Shown one piece after another: positions 1-8,966 of a DNA stretch of 64,000 nt. The notes beneath the pieces are model-generated. The model saw nothing but the letters and a program-made list of their open reading frames with translations. It had not been told where the DNA came from and searched no databases. Position 1 is the first letter of the stretch. The number at the start of each line of letters is the position of its first letter. Source of the stretch: Bradyrhizobium sp. CSA207 (GTDB lineage Bacteria; Pseudomonadota; Alphaproteobacteria; Rhizobiales; Xanthobacteraceae); the NCBI RefSeq assembly GCF_029051685.1, contig NZ_JAACFT010000041.1, forward strand, positions 1 through 64,000, given 5' to 3'. The position numbers and the translations under genes are program-made.

Positions 1-89
1 GGCAATACCCCCGTCATCCCGCCCCCCGGCAGCCCGGGCGGCGACCCGACGGTCAGGCCGAAATAGGCCCGTTCCGCAGCCCAATCCCG

Positions 90-177
90 CCGTCATGCCC
101 GGGCTTGTCCCGGGCATCCACGTTCTTGGGTCGGCGAATGAAGGCGTGGATGGCCGGGACAAGCCCGGCCATGACGG
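90..177. repeat. Bradyrhizobium-type palindromic intergenic repeat
   Basis: Two arms read CCGTCATGCCCGGGCTTGTC and, inverted, GACAAGCCCGGCCATGACGG, separated by about 45 bases. The same motif is scattered between genes throughout Bradyrhizobium and relatives, where spurious translations give the familiar 'GLVPAIH' peptides. It supports a chromosomal origin for the left edge and could fold as a transcript-end hairpin. Confidence 0.75.
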
Positions 178-222
178 GTTCGGTGCGTAAAACGGCCAAA
201 TCGGGCCCCGCCGATCTGTCCG

Positions 223-280
223 CCGAAGCTTCAGCGAAGGCGGAAGCCTTGGCGAAGGCGGAAGCTTCAGCAAACGCGGA
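223..280. repeat. short degenerate tandem repeat
   Basis: The block GCGAAGGCGGAAGC recurs about three times with small changes (gaagcttcagcgaaggcgga then ccttggcgaaggcggaagct). It lies just upstream of the tRNA gene. No coding role is apparent. Confidence 0.55.
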
Positions 281-355
281 TTGACAGCCCCCGATCCCCT
301 TCCTTATATGCCGCGCGTTCGCGAGATCGGCCATTTGCGCCCCCGCGAGCCCTGT

Positions 356-432
356 GGCGGGGTAGCTCAGCTGGTTAGAGCACGGGAATCATAATCCTGG
401 GGTCGGGGGTTCGAGTCCCTCTCCCGCTACCA
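356..432 (+). tRNA. tRNA with CAU anticodon (Met or Ile2)
   Basis: A 77-base cloverleaf can be drawn by hand. The acceptor stem GGCGGGG pairs with TCCCGCT including G-U ends, the D arm is GCTC..GAGC, the anticodon loop ATCATAA carries CAT, the T arm contains GGTTCGAGTCC, and the gene ends in an encoded CCA. CAU could be elongator Met or lysidine-modified Ile; it does not look like initiator Met because the first pair is G-U. The 3' half overlaps the end of the recombinase reading frame on the other strand, so this gene is the likely integration target of the island. Confidence 0.93.
389..432. other. probable attachment site (attL-like) in tRNA 3' half
   Basis: The recombinase frame on the minus strand runs through the whole tRNA 3' half and stops inside it, so its last 14 or so residues are antisense tRNA. 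This is the usual layout of an element integrated in a tRNA gene. No second copy of the tRNA 3' end was seen in this window, so the far junction is presumably outside it or lost. Confidence 0.55.
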
Positions 433-2047
433 CCTTTCCCCACACTCCTTTGACCTGATTTGGATAAGCCTTTTCCCCGAGCAGGGCATTTAGTCGGCCT
501 GCTATCTCCACGGCTACACCACCTCGGCGCCCCGGATCACGGAAAACAGTGACCGTCTCGACCAGGTCTCTGATGGCCTCTGCGGCCTCACCGTCTCCCG
601 AACTCACACCTTTCCCTAGTGCTTCTTCAATCCGACCGAGTTGCTCCTCATAGCGCTTGAGGATGGCCGGATGCAGCGCGACTTCCTTCGGAGCGGGCGG
701 TTGACTTTGCAACTCCTCAAATATCCGCTTGCGTTCAGCATTTAAGGCAGTTGATCTCGGTCCGAGAACGGATGGATCGCCATGTCCTTTTGCGATCGCA
801 TCCACCAGTCGTTCGATCTCCCGGCTTAATTGCCCAAGCTGCTGCTCAAGGCGCTGCCGTTTTGCATTTGATGTAGCTGCCAGGCGCTTCCGCTCCTCGA
901 GATACGTGCGTACGTACTCCGAAATGACCTTCGGCGCGCGCAATTCGGCCTTTAGCCCGCTGAGGACTGCGCTCTCGACGGCGTCTAAATAAAAAGTCTT
1001 GGCGTCAGGACACGTGCCGCTCTCCGTGGCCGCCGAGCAGCGAATGCGAACGCGCCCCGATTTGTCCCTCCCATTAGTTGCCATGCCGGAGCCGCATGAA
1101 CCGCAACGGAGCAGGCCAGATAGCATCCGACGAGGACGACGTTCATGGCTTGGGTGGACGTGACCGCGCTTCTCTTTGCGCTGCTGAGCGGCTGTGAACA
1201 GCTCTGGACTGACAATTGCTAGATGCGGCACTTCAGCAACCTGCCAATCACTCTTTGGATTTGGTCGAGACAGACGCTTTCCCGAATCGGGATCTTTCAC
1301 CATTCTGACTTTGTTCCAGACGAGGCGCCCTACATAAAGCTCGTTCTGCAGAATGCCGGCACCCCTCTCGAGGTTGCCATTAATTGTTGAGGCGTTCCAT
1401 GTCCGCCCTCGGGGAGGTGATATCTTCTCTTTGTTGAGATCGTGCGCGATTTCACGAGGCGTTCGACCGTTGACGTATTCCTGAAAGATGCGCCGGATCA
1501 CTTGTGCCTCGGCCTCGACGATGACTCGTTCGCCGCTCCTCCCGGCGACCGCGGTATATCCGTATGTCAGGCCACCTCCAGCCAAGCCCTGCTTGACCCG
1601 CCCTGCTTGGCCACGACGCACCTTGTGCGCGTTGTCCTCACGATAGAGTTGTCCGACTAGGCCGCGAAGGCCGACCAGCACGGTATTAACGACGCCTTCG
1701 TGGACCGCCCGGATCTCGATCCCGAGAAAAGATAGCCGCTTATGGATGCCTGCGAGATCCTCCATGTCGCGAGAGAGGCGATCAAGCGCTTCAACGATCA
1801 CGACGTCGAAGGATCTCGCCCGCGCTTGGTCCAACATCCGGAGAAGGCCTTCGCGTCCCATCACCGAGGCGCCTGAACGAGCCCGATCTTCATAGGTGCT
1901 GATAACGGTTAAGCCTTCACGCTCGGCATAGCTTTGGCAAAGTGAGAGCTGATCTTCGATCGATCGCTCATTCTGAAGATCGGTGGAGAAACGAGCATAG
2001 ATCGTCGCTCTCTTCCCTGTCGGTTCGGTTGGCGAGCTCACTTTCAT
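389..2047 (-). CDS. large serine recombinase (site-specific integrase)
   Basis: 552 residues. The N-terminal resolvase domain (about 14-160) has the catalytic serine in YARFSTDLQNE (Ser21) and the DALDRLSRD-type stretch EALDRLSRD. A Recombinase domain (about 170-300) and a zinc ribbon (LRCGSCGSGM then CSAATESGTCPD, about 318-350) follow, then a long charged coiled-coil segment (about 380-470) typical of large serine integrases. It lies beside a tRNA and its last residues are read from antisense tRNA DNA, so the C-terminus was probably changed by integration. It is likely the enzyme that inserted, and might excise, the left part of this island. Start at the ATG at 2047, with GGGAAG upstream as ribosome-binding site. 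Confidence 0.9.
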   Translation of the reverse strand: MKVSSPTEPTGKRATIYARFSTDLQNERSIEDQLSLCQSYAEREGLTVISTYEDRARSGASVMGREGLLRMLDQARARSFDVVIVEALDRLSRDMEDLAGIHKRLSFLGIEIRAVHEGVVNTVLVGLRGLVGQLYREDNAHKVRRGQAGRVKQGLAGGGLTYGYTAVAGRSGERVIVEAEAQVIRRIFQEYVNGRTPREIAHDLNKEKISPPRGRTWNASTINGNLERGAGILQNELYVGRLVWNKVRMVKDPDSGKRLSRPNPKSDWQVAEVPHLAIVSPELFTAAQQRKEKRGHVHPSHERRPRRMLSGLLRCGSCGSGMATNGRDKSGRVRIRCSAATESGTCPDAKTFYLDAVESAVLSGLKAELRAPKVISEYVRTYLEERKRLAATSNAKRQRLEQQLGQLSREIERLVDAIAKGHGDPSVLGPRSTALNAERKRIFEELQSQPPAPKEVALHPAILKRYEEQLGRIEEALGKGVSSGDGEAAEAIRDLVETVTVFRDPGRRGGVAVEIAGRLNALLGEKAYPNQVKGVWGKVVAGEGLEPPTPGL

Positions 2048-2213
2048 GATCTTCCCTCGCGGCTAGACGAGCAAGTACGCGCGCGAGGCGTAAGATCGCC
2101 TTGTCTGGATTCGTCTGCAAGGACAATTTGTGATGCGCGTCCCGCAACGATCGAACCTCTAGGTCATGGCGCAAGTCAACGACCTGCACGCACCTGCGCT
2201 GGCGACAATCCAC
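1968..2213 (-). CDS. possible small protein upstream of the recombinase
   Basis: 81 residues from a GTG codon, overlapping the recombinase start in another frame. The middle (VVDLRHDLEVRSLRDAHHKL, then LARVLARLAAREDHE) is helical and charged, resembling short conserved ORFs found ahead of rhizobial recombinases. The C-terminal part overlaps the recombinase N-terminus and may not be real. Function unknown. Confidence 0.3.
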   Translation of the reverse strand: MDCRQRRCVQVVDLRHDLEVRSLRDAHHKLSLQTNPDKAILRLARVLARLAAREDHESELANRTDREESDDLCSFLHRSSE

Positions 2214-3178
2214 AAAATGTCAGCGGTGGTGATCATACCGAGCATTATGCTCGAGTGGTGCGTAAGCGGAACGGCCGCTATGAGCTCGTCGTGCAATCGG
2301 ATGCCGCGGCGAAGAAACCGATGGAGCCTGAAGGGCTTCGCTCGCTGAAGTGCTAGTGCTAGGAAGCGGTCGGCCGGCTCGTTAGCAACTGATACTGGGG
2401 CCAGCTTCCGGGACTATTACCAAAGAGATTCTGACCATCTATCGATTCCGTGGCTAGTTTGACCTGAAACGAACCTGCAGCCCGACCTTATGAACCATAA
2501 TCCTTAGGTCCAAGGCTGTTGGTCTGCGAAACCATCCGGAATGGGACATCGGCTGGAACTCCGCTTTTTCGCGTCCTGGCCGAAAATTGGCCGCGGCTAA
2601 TGTCAACCGGGATATGACAGTTGGCGCCCTTTCAGCACGCTGCCTTCGGCGAGGTTGCACCGCAATGTCAAAGAAGTCTCTCTTCCTTCCAATGCGGCCC
2701 GAGAACGAGTTGCATCCGCAATTTCGTGGTCTCGCGACCAGCTCCTGGTCGGGCGATGATGCAGGCGGTCTTCGCTGACTTCCATGACGCCGACGGAAAT
2801 TTCGTGGAACAATTCCAGACGATTGGATTCGACGCTCGCATTTTTGAGCTCTACCTGCATGCTCTGGAAGAGCTAACCGAAGCTTGGCAAGCTTTTGTGC
2901 CAGTGTGAAACGCCGGTTCGCGCTTGTGCCCTCGCCATCCGGAATAGGTAGGCTGGAAGTGATAGAGGCGGTTATCGAGCGACACGCGCAGATAGTGTGG
3001 ACGCGCCGACGCCGGGCGCGATCGATGAACTGCGCCCGGCAATGGGGAACCCACGGCGGTCGACAGCGCGGCCGGACCCAGGCTGATCGAGCAGAAAGAC
3101 GGCGCATCACAAGGGTCAAACGCTGCCAATCGCCATGGTTGCAATGCTAAAAGTCCCTCGCCGACTGACGGGGGCAAC
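2214..3178. other. degenerate DNA with gene fragments
   Basis: No intact gene is seen. A plus-strand stretch ending at 2356 reads EHYARVVRKRNGRYELVVQS and looks like the tail of a small real protein whose start is lost. At about 2750-2880 (+) the stretch DADGNFVEQFQTIGFDARIF then ELYLHALEELTE resembles a widespread conserved hypothetical family, cut off by frame changes. The rest shows no recognisable coding signal. Confidence 0.4.
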
Positions 3179-3412
3179 ATGGTTAAGGCATTTCGCAACA
3201 CAGTCATGGCACTTACTTTTGTAGGAGTTGCCGGCTGCAACATTTTATGGAACTTCATGAATGACTATGTAGTCTGCGGCCTTGCGCTGGCGGCTTCAGT
3301 TACAGCCGGCTTTTGCGTTGAGCGCATATTCATCGTGCGTTCCCGTCGGGAGATGATCCGCCTCCACGGCGCGGACTGGCATTCGGCGGAGAACCGACAG
3401 CTCGACTCATGA
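3179..3412 (+). CDS. small putative membrane protein
   Basis: 77 residues, not recognised. Two hydrophobic segments (about residues 8-26, TVMALTFVGVAGCNILWNF, and 30-47, YVVCGLALAASVTAGFCV) precede a basic tail, so a two-helix inner-membrane peptide is plausible. GACGGGGG lies just before the ATG. It sits alone between degenerate regions. It could be a chance ORF. Confidence 0.4.
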   Translation: MVKAFRNTVMALTFVGVAGCNILWNFMNDYVVCGLALAASVTAGFCVERIFIVRSRREMIRLHGADWHSAENRQLDS

Positions 3413-3875
3413 ACGTCACCCGTCGCACGCTCGTCATTTTCATCATCCGATTGTTCGCATTCGAGCCGAGGCGCTTGGTCCGATGGTCAAACCGGTCCAT
3501 CCATTCCGGTTCGCTCGCATTGAGCGCCTGCGAGAGCTGCTTGAATGAGACTACGGAATGGCAGTTGATCCGAATGCGGGCGTGAGCACCACGAAACTGG
3601 TGAGACCCGATCCGCAGCTGCTCGATGCAGGTTTGGTACTCGGTCCTGATCCAGGAGGGTGCGAGCGGGTCCTTCGTTGCGATGCCGAAAGCGAACTCCC
3701 GGCTCCGTGGTCCTTACCGCTTTACGATGTTGCCATACGGATCTCATCGTAGTCGGTCACCATCGCGGCCAGCGAGGTAGTCAAGAGGGGCGATCCGAAC
3801 CAACTCAAACGCGAGGCTAAACGGCAACAGCTGGCCGAGAAGCGGTGCACGAGCTAGCAACCGGATCATTGAAGG
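3413..3875. other. region without recognised gene
   Basis: Short open stretches occur on both strands. One plus-strand tail before 3858 reads RGDPNQLKREAKRQQLAEKR and could be the end of a lost gene. Nothing can be assigned. Confidence 0.35.
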
Positions 3876-4166
3876 CTAGTCGCGCACCGCATCGACGCGA
3901 TAGAGCGGGCGGCCATCCACGTAACGCCATTTCAGCGGGCGGTTCGGATCGCGCCGCCACTGCTACAGCGCTCCGGGCGTGCGCCGGATAACCGTGGCCG
4001 CCTCTAATGCGGTGAAATTAGAGCTCCCCGGCAGCGTTTCGATATCGAAGGACGCGGGTGGCGGCATGCCAAGGTTCTTGCGACGGCGCTTGGTTGCAAG
4101 AGGCGTTTTCCGATCACTTGGAGACGCTAGCGCCTCGATCGGAGGCGTTTCGTCCTTGCCGCTCAT
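3876..4166 (-). pseudogene. HTH/excisionase-like small protein, copy 1 (nonsense mutation)
   Basis: This is the first of three paralogues in the window (others at 34010-34345 and 59460-59771). It starts MSGKDETPPIEAL behind the GGGGCGGAGG leader shared by all copies and contains the conserved core LPGSSNFTALEAATVIRRTP then WRRDPNRPLKWRYVDGRPLY. The codon expected as Glu in ALEQWRRDP is TAG here, and a second stop follows VRD, so the copy is inactive. The core looks like a DNA-binding helix-turn-helix followed by a winged basic segment, as in excisionases and MerR-like regulators; that role is inferred. Confidence 0.75.
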
Positions 4167-4387
4167 GCCTCCGCCCCAACTATGATCGGTGTGAGGCAAT
4201 AAGGCGTAAGCTGCTGCAGCAAGAAAGAAAGAGGCGAATGCAGCGCGTCTCATGATTGGATTGGGACGGCTCTCGGTCGGATCGGTCGGCCGTCGTGATG
4301 TCGCATATGCATGAAATTCCGTTTGTTGCTGCGTGCAGTTGAGGCATTCGAGGCCGACCATGCGGTTCGGACAAGGCGGGAGACCTG

Positions 4388-4849
4388 ATGCGCTATATCC
4401 GCTCGAAGACCGCAACGCTGCTCTGGTTGGAGAGCTTTGTCGCGCGCATGACGCCGGGGGGCCACTCACTCTAGGATCCGTTCGCCGGCACATGCACCGT
4501 GTCCAGGCATTTCAAGCGACTGGGCTATCGCATCTTCACCGGGGACGCTTCGAGTCTGTCCCACGCTATGCAGGTAGCAACCGTCCGTCTGAACAGGCGG
4601 CCCCGACTTCCGCTGATTTTGTCGACGCTTCGCGCCATCCGCTCACGTCGCGAGCCCACGACGCTCCAGCGCGTCTTCGCCTATCCGCCGCTGGCGTACC
4701 ATTTCAGCTCTCGTTTTGAATTCAACGCTGGTTCGGCCCGGCGTGAAGTTGTGCGTGCGTTCGAGGCCTGCCGATCGCGAAACCTTCACGTCCTTGTCAG
4801 CTACAGTGGCATGGGATTATTCCGATCGCAGATCCCGCGGGACGCATGA
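4388..4849 (+). pseudogene. D12-class DNA adenine methylase remnant
   Basis: The reading begins MRYIRSKTATLLWLESFVA, fitting the 'YxGSKxxLLPWI' opening of D12-family N6-adenine methylases. An in-frame TAG falls just before DPFAGTCTVSRHFKRLGYRI, the AdoMet-binding motif I. The middle of the gene is missing or scrambled, and a late motif RREVVRAFEACRSRNLHVLV then SYSGMGL matches the family's C-terminal part. It is therefore a broken methylase, probably once part of a phage or restriction-modification module. Confidence 0.65.
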
Positions 4850-5004
4850 AGGAAGTCTTCGCGGAGGTGACGGTTTTGACTAAGCGCATTCGACATCATT
4901 CCCAATGAGTGAGTGTGGGCGATCAGGGGCAAGTGACTGAAATTGTGCTCGTTGCGCGTCCATAGACCTTCACTGGATTATCCGGGCTCTCAATCCTCAT
5001 TTGG

Positions 5005-5496
5005 TCATGTGGGGTCATCCTGGCCAGTGAGCCGCTTCTCGTAAAAGATCACTGCATATCCGTGCAACATCCCTTCCCTGCAGCGAACATAGCCAGCGGT
5101 CTCATAAAGTCTTTGAGCCCCCACTTGGATCGTTGTTGTGTCGAGCACTATCCACTTGAAACCGAGAGCAACAGCTCGCGACTCCAATTCACGAAGGACC
5201 CTCCTTCCAAGCCCTCGCCGCTGAAAGACGGGATCGACCCGCATACGTTTGAGTTCTGCGACATCATCATCAACAGGTTTCAGCCCACCCATGGCACCGA
5301 GTCGGGCACCAATATGCGCAACGACGAAGTCTCCGCCCGACCCGACGTACACTTCCTCGATATGGCGTAAATCATCCTCCCAGGCCCCTTCGGGGCCACA
5401 CACACCAACATCCTGCGATGCGGTTCTGTGCAGATGCCATACACCATCGCTATCCCCGGACTCGAAGCGACGAAGGATCAGTTCGTCTTGAGACAT
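5005..5496 (-). CDS. GNAT-family N-acetyltransferase
   Basis: 163 residues with the typical GNAT fold order: N-terminal LILRRFESGDSDGVWHLH, central strands (GDFVVAHIGARLGAMGGLKP), then the acetyl-CoA pyrophosphate-binding motif VDPVFQRRGLGRRVLRELES (about residues 92-112) and the C-terminal motif QRLYETAGYVRCREG. It would transfer an acetyl group from acetyl-CoA to an unknown amine in the cytoplasm. It is an intact gene between pseudogenes. Confidence 0.85.
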   Translation of the reverse strand: MSQDELILRRFESGDSDGVWHLHRTASQDVGVCGPEGAWEDDLRHIEEVYVGSGGDFVVAHIGARLGAMGGLKPVDDDVAELKRMRVDPVFQRRGLGRRVLRELESRAVALGFKWIVLDTTTIQVGAQRLYETAGYVRCREGMLHGYAVIFYEKRLTGQDDPT

Positions 5497-5580
5497 CGAC
5501 TAACACCTCTCGACCGATGTCGGACGCCTGCGCCTCTGGCATCGTTGGCTGCTTTTAGCCAGGCAGAGACCACCGTCAGT

Positions 5581-6457
5581 TCACCGACGCTCCTCTGTCA
5601 ACAGCCGCTGAGAAAGGACAGCCTCAACATTCTCCGATACTTCAACTCCGACGATTGGACGACCCGGCTCAACGGTATACTTTAACGCCGTACTACGGTG
5701 CATTCGGGTAAACCGATCCCGTGCACAAATACAGGACGTGCGCAGCATTCCGATTTCGCCGCCATGATGCTCCATGACTGGCGAAATGGTCGCAATCCTA
5801 GGAAAGTCCGCTTTCCCTTCCAGCCAACCCGGCTTGAGCGGTGCACTCCCCTTGTCGGACGATAGCCAGCGGAATACCTCGCGGATGCATCTCTGCGGAT
5901 AATATTCGGAAAGTCGATATAGATCCCTATAAAATTGCGGTTTCTGGTGGAAGAGTTGTTCACCGATCAGTAGCACCGAGACTGCCACGATACGTGCCGA
6001 GAAGCGGCCGCTTGGACCAAGCGTATTCTTGTAGGGATTCTTTCCGTAAAACACACGAAATTGGCCAAATAAGTCCGGCGACATATGTTCATAAAAGCGC
6101 GTCAGAACATAGTTTGCTGACTCAAGGCGCGCCAGGCATAGCGCAAGACATTGCCCCGCATCCGCGTCGGCCACATCACGCAAATTAAGCAGAGCGTCCA
6201 TTGCTGACTGCAATTCGCTCTCGATGATCTGATGGCCCAAGCAAAAATCTCGCTCCTCGACCCCGGCCGCGCCGAGGCAGTATACGCGCGGATCGTTCTT
6301 CGAGGAACAGCTGGTAGGTCGCGTCGATTCCTGCGATCCGTTTGATGTCTGCGCCAGACACTGACGAGCGGTCAGTCTCGAACTTTCTTTCATTAACGAA
6401 GAAGTGAAGCCATTTTGCCACGTTCGACAAGTCCCAGAGAGGACTGTCGGATGTCAC
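5581..6457 (-). pseudogene. frameshifted gene, possibly indoleamine/tryptophan dioxygenase-like
   Basis: Two overlapping frames make one protein. The upstream frame gives LSNVAKWLHFFVNERKFETD..SGADIKRIAGIDATYQLFL and the downstream frame resumes at DPRVYCLGAAGVEERDFCLG to the end, with one frameshift near 6290. The later part is helical and includes LESANYVLTRFYEHMSPDLF and YKNTLGPSGRFSARI, which recalls IDO/TDO-superfamily or PrnB-like proteins. That similarity is a recollection, not a proven match. A frameshift by sequencing error cannot be excluded. Confidence 0.5.
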
Positions 6458-6547
6458 TCGGGGTTTGCCTCGCTTGCCTTGCGATTAGTTCGTCACAGCA
6501 GCGCGGGTGAGACCCGTACGCGAGGCTACCCGAGCTACTCCATTGCC

Positions 6548-6880
6548 GTTCAGAAAGTGAAGGCGGCATTCCGAGCGCATATTCGGTCTTCGACAAGATC
6601 GCGTTCTTTCTCAATGACTACGCGAAGCTAAATATCAATCCGAAGCAGATCTATTTCAAACGATTTGGTACAGCAACCAGGATTGGAAGCGAGGCATCCG
6701 CAAGGAATTCCTAAACTCCCGGAATTGGCCGCTGCATGGGCTCTGCTGGTTTTCCAGGGATCTCTTCGATCCGGAGCTTCAAGCGACGGCCGAACCCTAA
6801 CGCAAGAGCTTTACATTGTTCGGAATTGCCTCGAACACAGCTGCCTCAAGGTCTATGAAACACTGATTTCGCCACCTCGC
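6548..6880 (+). pseudogene. LA2681-like HEPN domain remnant
   Basis: Frames stitched together read AAFRAYSVFDKIAFFLNDYA, then WKRGIRKEFLNSRNWPLHGL and ELYIVRNCLEHSCLKVYETL. This resembles the LA2681-like HEPN family, including the R-x4-H motif (RNCLEH) that forms HEPN RNase active sites. At least two frame changes and a TAA interrupt it. HEPN proteins often act in RNA cleavage for phage defence or toxin systems; here only a relic remains. Confidence 0.5.
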
Positions 6881-7004
6881 GCGGCTCTACTGCTGCGATG
6901 ATGCGCAGCGCTAGAACTTTGGCGCTGGCAAGCTTTCGTCGGATGAGGCGAGCCGCATCGGTAAGGCAATCGCCCGAATTGCTGATGCGCCGAGGCTTCT
7001 ATCG

Positions 7005-7320
7005 GGGGCGTGATGGATGCCGTGATGCGAGCGCAGAGGCGGTGGCCGTACGCCGGCTACTGAGCGCTTCGCCATCAATCATTGCGCGCGGCCGGCCAGT
7101 TGCGCCGTCGAACAGCATGTAAAGTGAGGAAACGGCAGGATTCGTCACGCCGTTCCCTGGAAAACGGTGACCAGCTTCACGCCGAGTGCCTTGCCCCGCT
7201 GCCAGGCCGGCATGGCCAAGAGGTGACCAGGCAATGCAACTGGACCGACGTCGTAGCTGTGCCGAACTCCGCCGCACCGCAATGTCTCGCTTAGGGCATC
7301 GATCAGCTTGGGATAATTAA
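7005..7320 (-). pseudogene. ornithine cyclodeaminase/mu-crystallin remnant
   Basis: One frame gives YPKLIDALSETLRCGGVRHS.. LLAMPAWQRGKALGVKLVTV and, after a single-base shift, the next gives NPAVSSLYMLFDGATGRPRA then MIDGEALSSRRTATASALAS. These are the N-terminal substrate and NAD-domain entry motifs of the ornithine cyclodeaminase family. The C-terminal Rossmann part is missing. It lies downstream of the D-amino-acid-oxidase-like gene on the same strand, an arrangement common in amino-acid catabolic operons. Confidence 0.6.
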
Positions 7321-7479
7321 TGCCGACGTTAACCCTCCGCGGCAGAGAAGGACTGTCACATAATTTCCTCGTTCGTTCGGTCGGTCAAACATACATGTCG
7401 TCGATGGCTTCGGTCCTCAGACCAGGGCATCGTTCCATACTGCTGCGAACAAAGAGTGCCAACCGAGTTGCTCGGGTGA

Positions 7480-8763
7480 TCAGAACCAGGAATCCATCAG
7501 GTGAACAAGCTGGGAGCCCGCCGTATAAAAGGCTTCCTGCGCTGCACGAAAACGCTGGCGTTCAACGGCAGTGACCGGCAACGGCAGACCGTTCTCCGGT
7601 ATCTGCCCCAATACGTACGAAGCCAAAACACTGCCAAACACTGTGCCTGGTGCGATTCCGCGGCCGTTATAGCCACTGAAGCTGATGACGTTGCGGTCCA
7701 GCTTGTGAAGCCGGGGCAAGTTGTCCGAGGTCATTCCAATCATGCCAAACCAACCGGTTTCAAACTGGACGCCCCGAAGTCCTGGAAAAAACTTGTGCAA
7801 CGATCTTTGGGCCCAGGCCTGGTGAATAGATTGCCCAATCCCCTCAAGCGCACCAACACTGCCAAACACGAGTCGGCCGGAGCGATCGAGGCGAAATGAA
7901 GAGAGGACCTCTCGAGTGTCCCAGACACCTTGCCGCTCAGGCAGGATCGACTTTCTCAGATCGTCGGGCAGAGAAGGCGTGGCAAAGTTGAAATAGGGCA
8001 GTCGAACTTGTTCCTGCCGTACCTCAGACCAAAGTCCTTTGCTATAAGCATCCGTCGCGACGACCACCCAGTCGGCCTCTACAGATCCGCTTTCGGTGCC
8101 GACTCTCCAGCGCAAACCGTTGTGTTGCGCCATGACTGCCTCGCTTTGCGTAAATATCCTGGCTCCCATCGCAAGCGCGGCCCGCGCTAACCCTCGCACA
8201 TAGGCCAATGGCTGTATGGTGCCGGCGCGTTTATCGAGCAGCGCGCCGGTGTAGTCGCCACCGCCTACTTTCCTGCGTGTTGCCTCCGCATTTAGCACCA
8301 AAACGGGCGCTCCACGCTTCTGCCACTGTTCGGCACGGGTCTCAATCTCCTCCAAGCCCTTACGTCCGACCGCACAATGCAAGGTGCCGGCTCGTTCCAC
8401 TTCACATTCGATGTCGTGCTTTTCGATGAGTTCAAACACCTTCTGCGGTCCGTTGCCGAGTTGTTCAAGCAACCGTTCTCCAAACGGCGCGCGGAGCGCG
8501 TCCGCAAGCGCGTCAGGCATGAGCCACATGCCCGCATTCACGAGCCCAACGTTCCGCCCGGAGCCGCCGAATCCTATTTCAGACGCCTCCAACAGCGCGA
8601 CACGCGCTCCTCCTTCAGCAAGATGAAGGGCCGCCGAGAACCCGGTATATCCACCGCCAATCACGACGATATCCACTGCAGTTTCACCGGTGAGGGGAGC
8701 CGTTTCTGGCGCTGGTGGCGCAGTCAGCGCCCACAATCCGTGTGATCGTCGATTGTTTCGCAT
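7480..8763 (-). CDS. FAD-dependent amine/D-amino-acid oxidoreductase (DAO family)
   Basis: 427 residues. The FAD dinucleotide-binding motif DIVVIGGGYTGFSAALHLAE lies at about 30-50, followed by GFGGSGRNVGLVNAG. The C-terminal FAD-contact region has GMTSDNLPRLHKLDRNVISF and GYNGRGIAPGTVFG. The fold is that of glycine oxidase or gamma-glutamylputrescine oxidase, which oxidise an amine to an imine and hydrogen peroxide in the cytoplasm. The substrate cannot be read from sequence. The gene has normal length and is followed by a broken ornithine cyclodeaminase, suggesting that a former amino-acid or amine catabolic operon has lost its second step. Confidence 0.85.
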   Translation of the reverse strand: MRNNRRSHGLWALTAPPAPETAPLTGETAVDIVVIGGGYTGFSAALHLAEGGARVALLEASEIGFGGSGRNVGLVNAGMWLMPDALADALRAPFGERLLEQLGNGPQKVFELIEKHDIECEVERAGTLHCAVGRKGLEEIETRAEQWQKRGAPVLVLNAEATRRKVGGGDYTGALLDKRAGTIQPLAYVRGLARAALAMGARIFTQSEAVMAQHNGLRWRVGTESGSVEADWVVVATDAYSKGLWSEVRQEQVRLPYFNFATPSLPDDLRKSILPERQGVWDTREVLSSFRLDRSGRLVFGSVGALEGIGQSIHQAWAQRSLHKFFPGLRGVQFETGWFGMIGMTSDNLPRLHKLDRNVISFSGYNGRGIAPGTVFGSVLASYVLGQIPENGLPLPVTAVERQRFRAAQEAFYTAGSQLVHLMDSWF

Positions 8764-8966
8764 CCGCCAATCCCCTTACAACTAGCTTTTTGATCGGCCC
8801 GAGGTCCAGCGGTAGTCGCCAATACCGGTACGCTCTAGCGGACCTCTCTAGTCTGCAAGACTGACGCCGGCCAATCGCTTGTTGCTCATTACATCATGCT
8901 CGGGCGCGATGAATAGCCGACATCCGGCCAAATCGCGGAGGAGAAACGTCGGTGGGGAGAAAGCGG

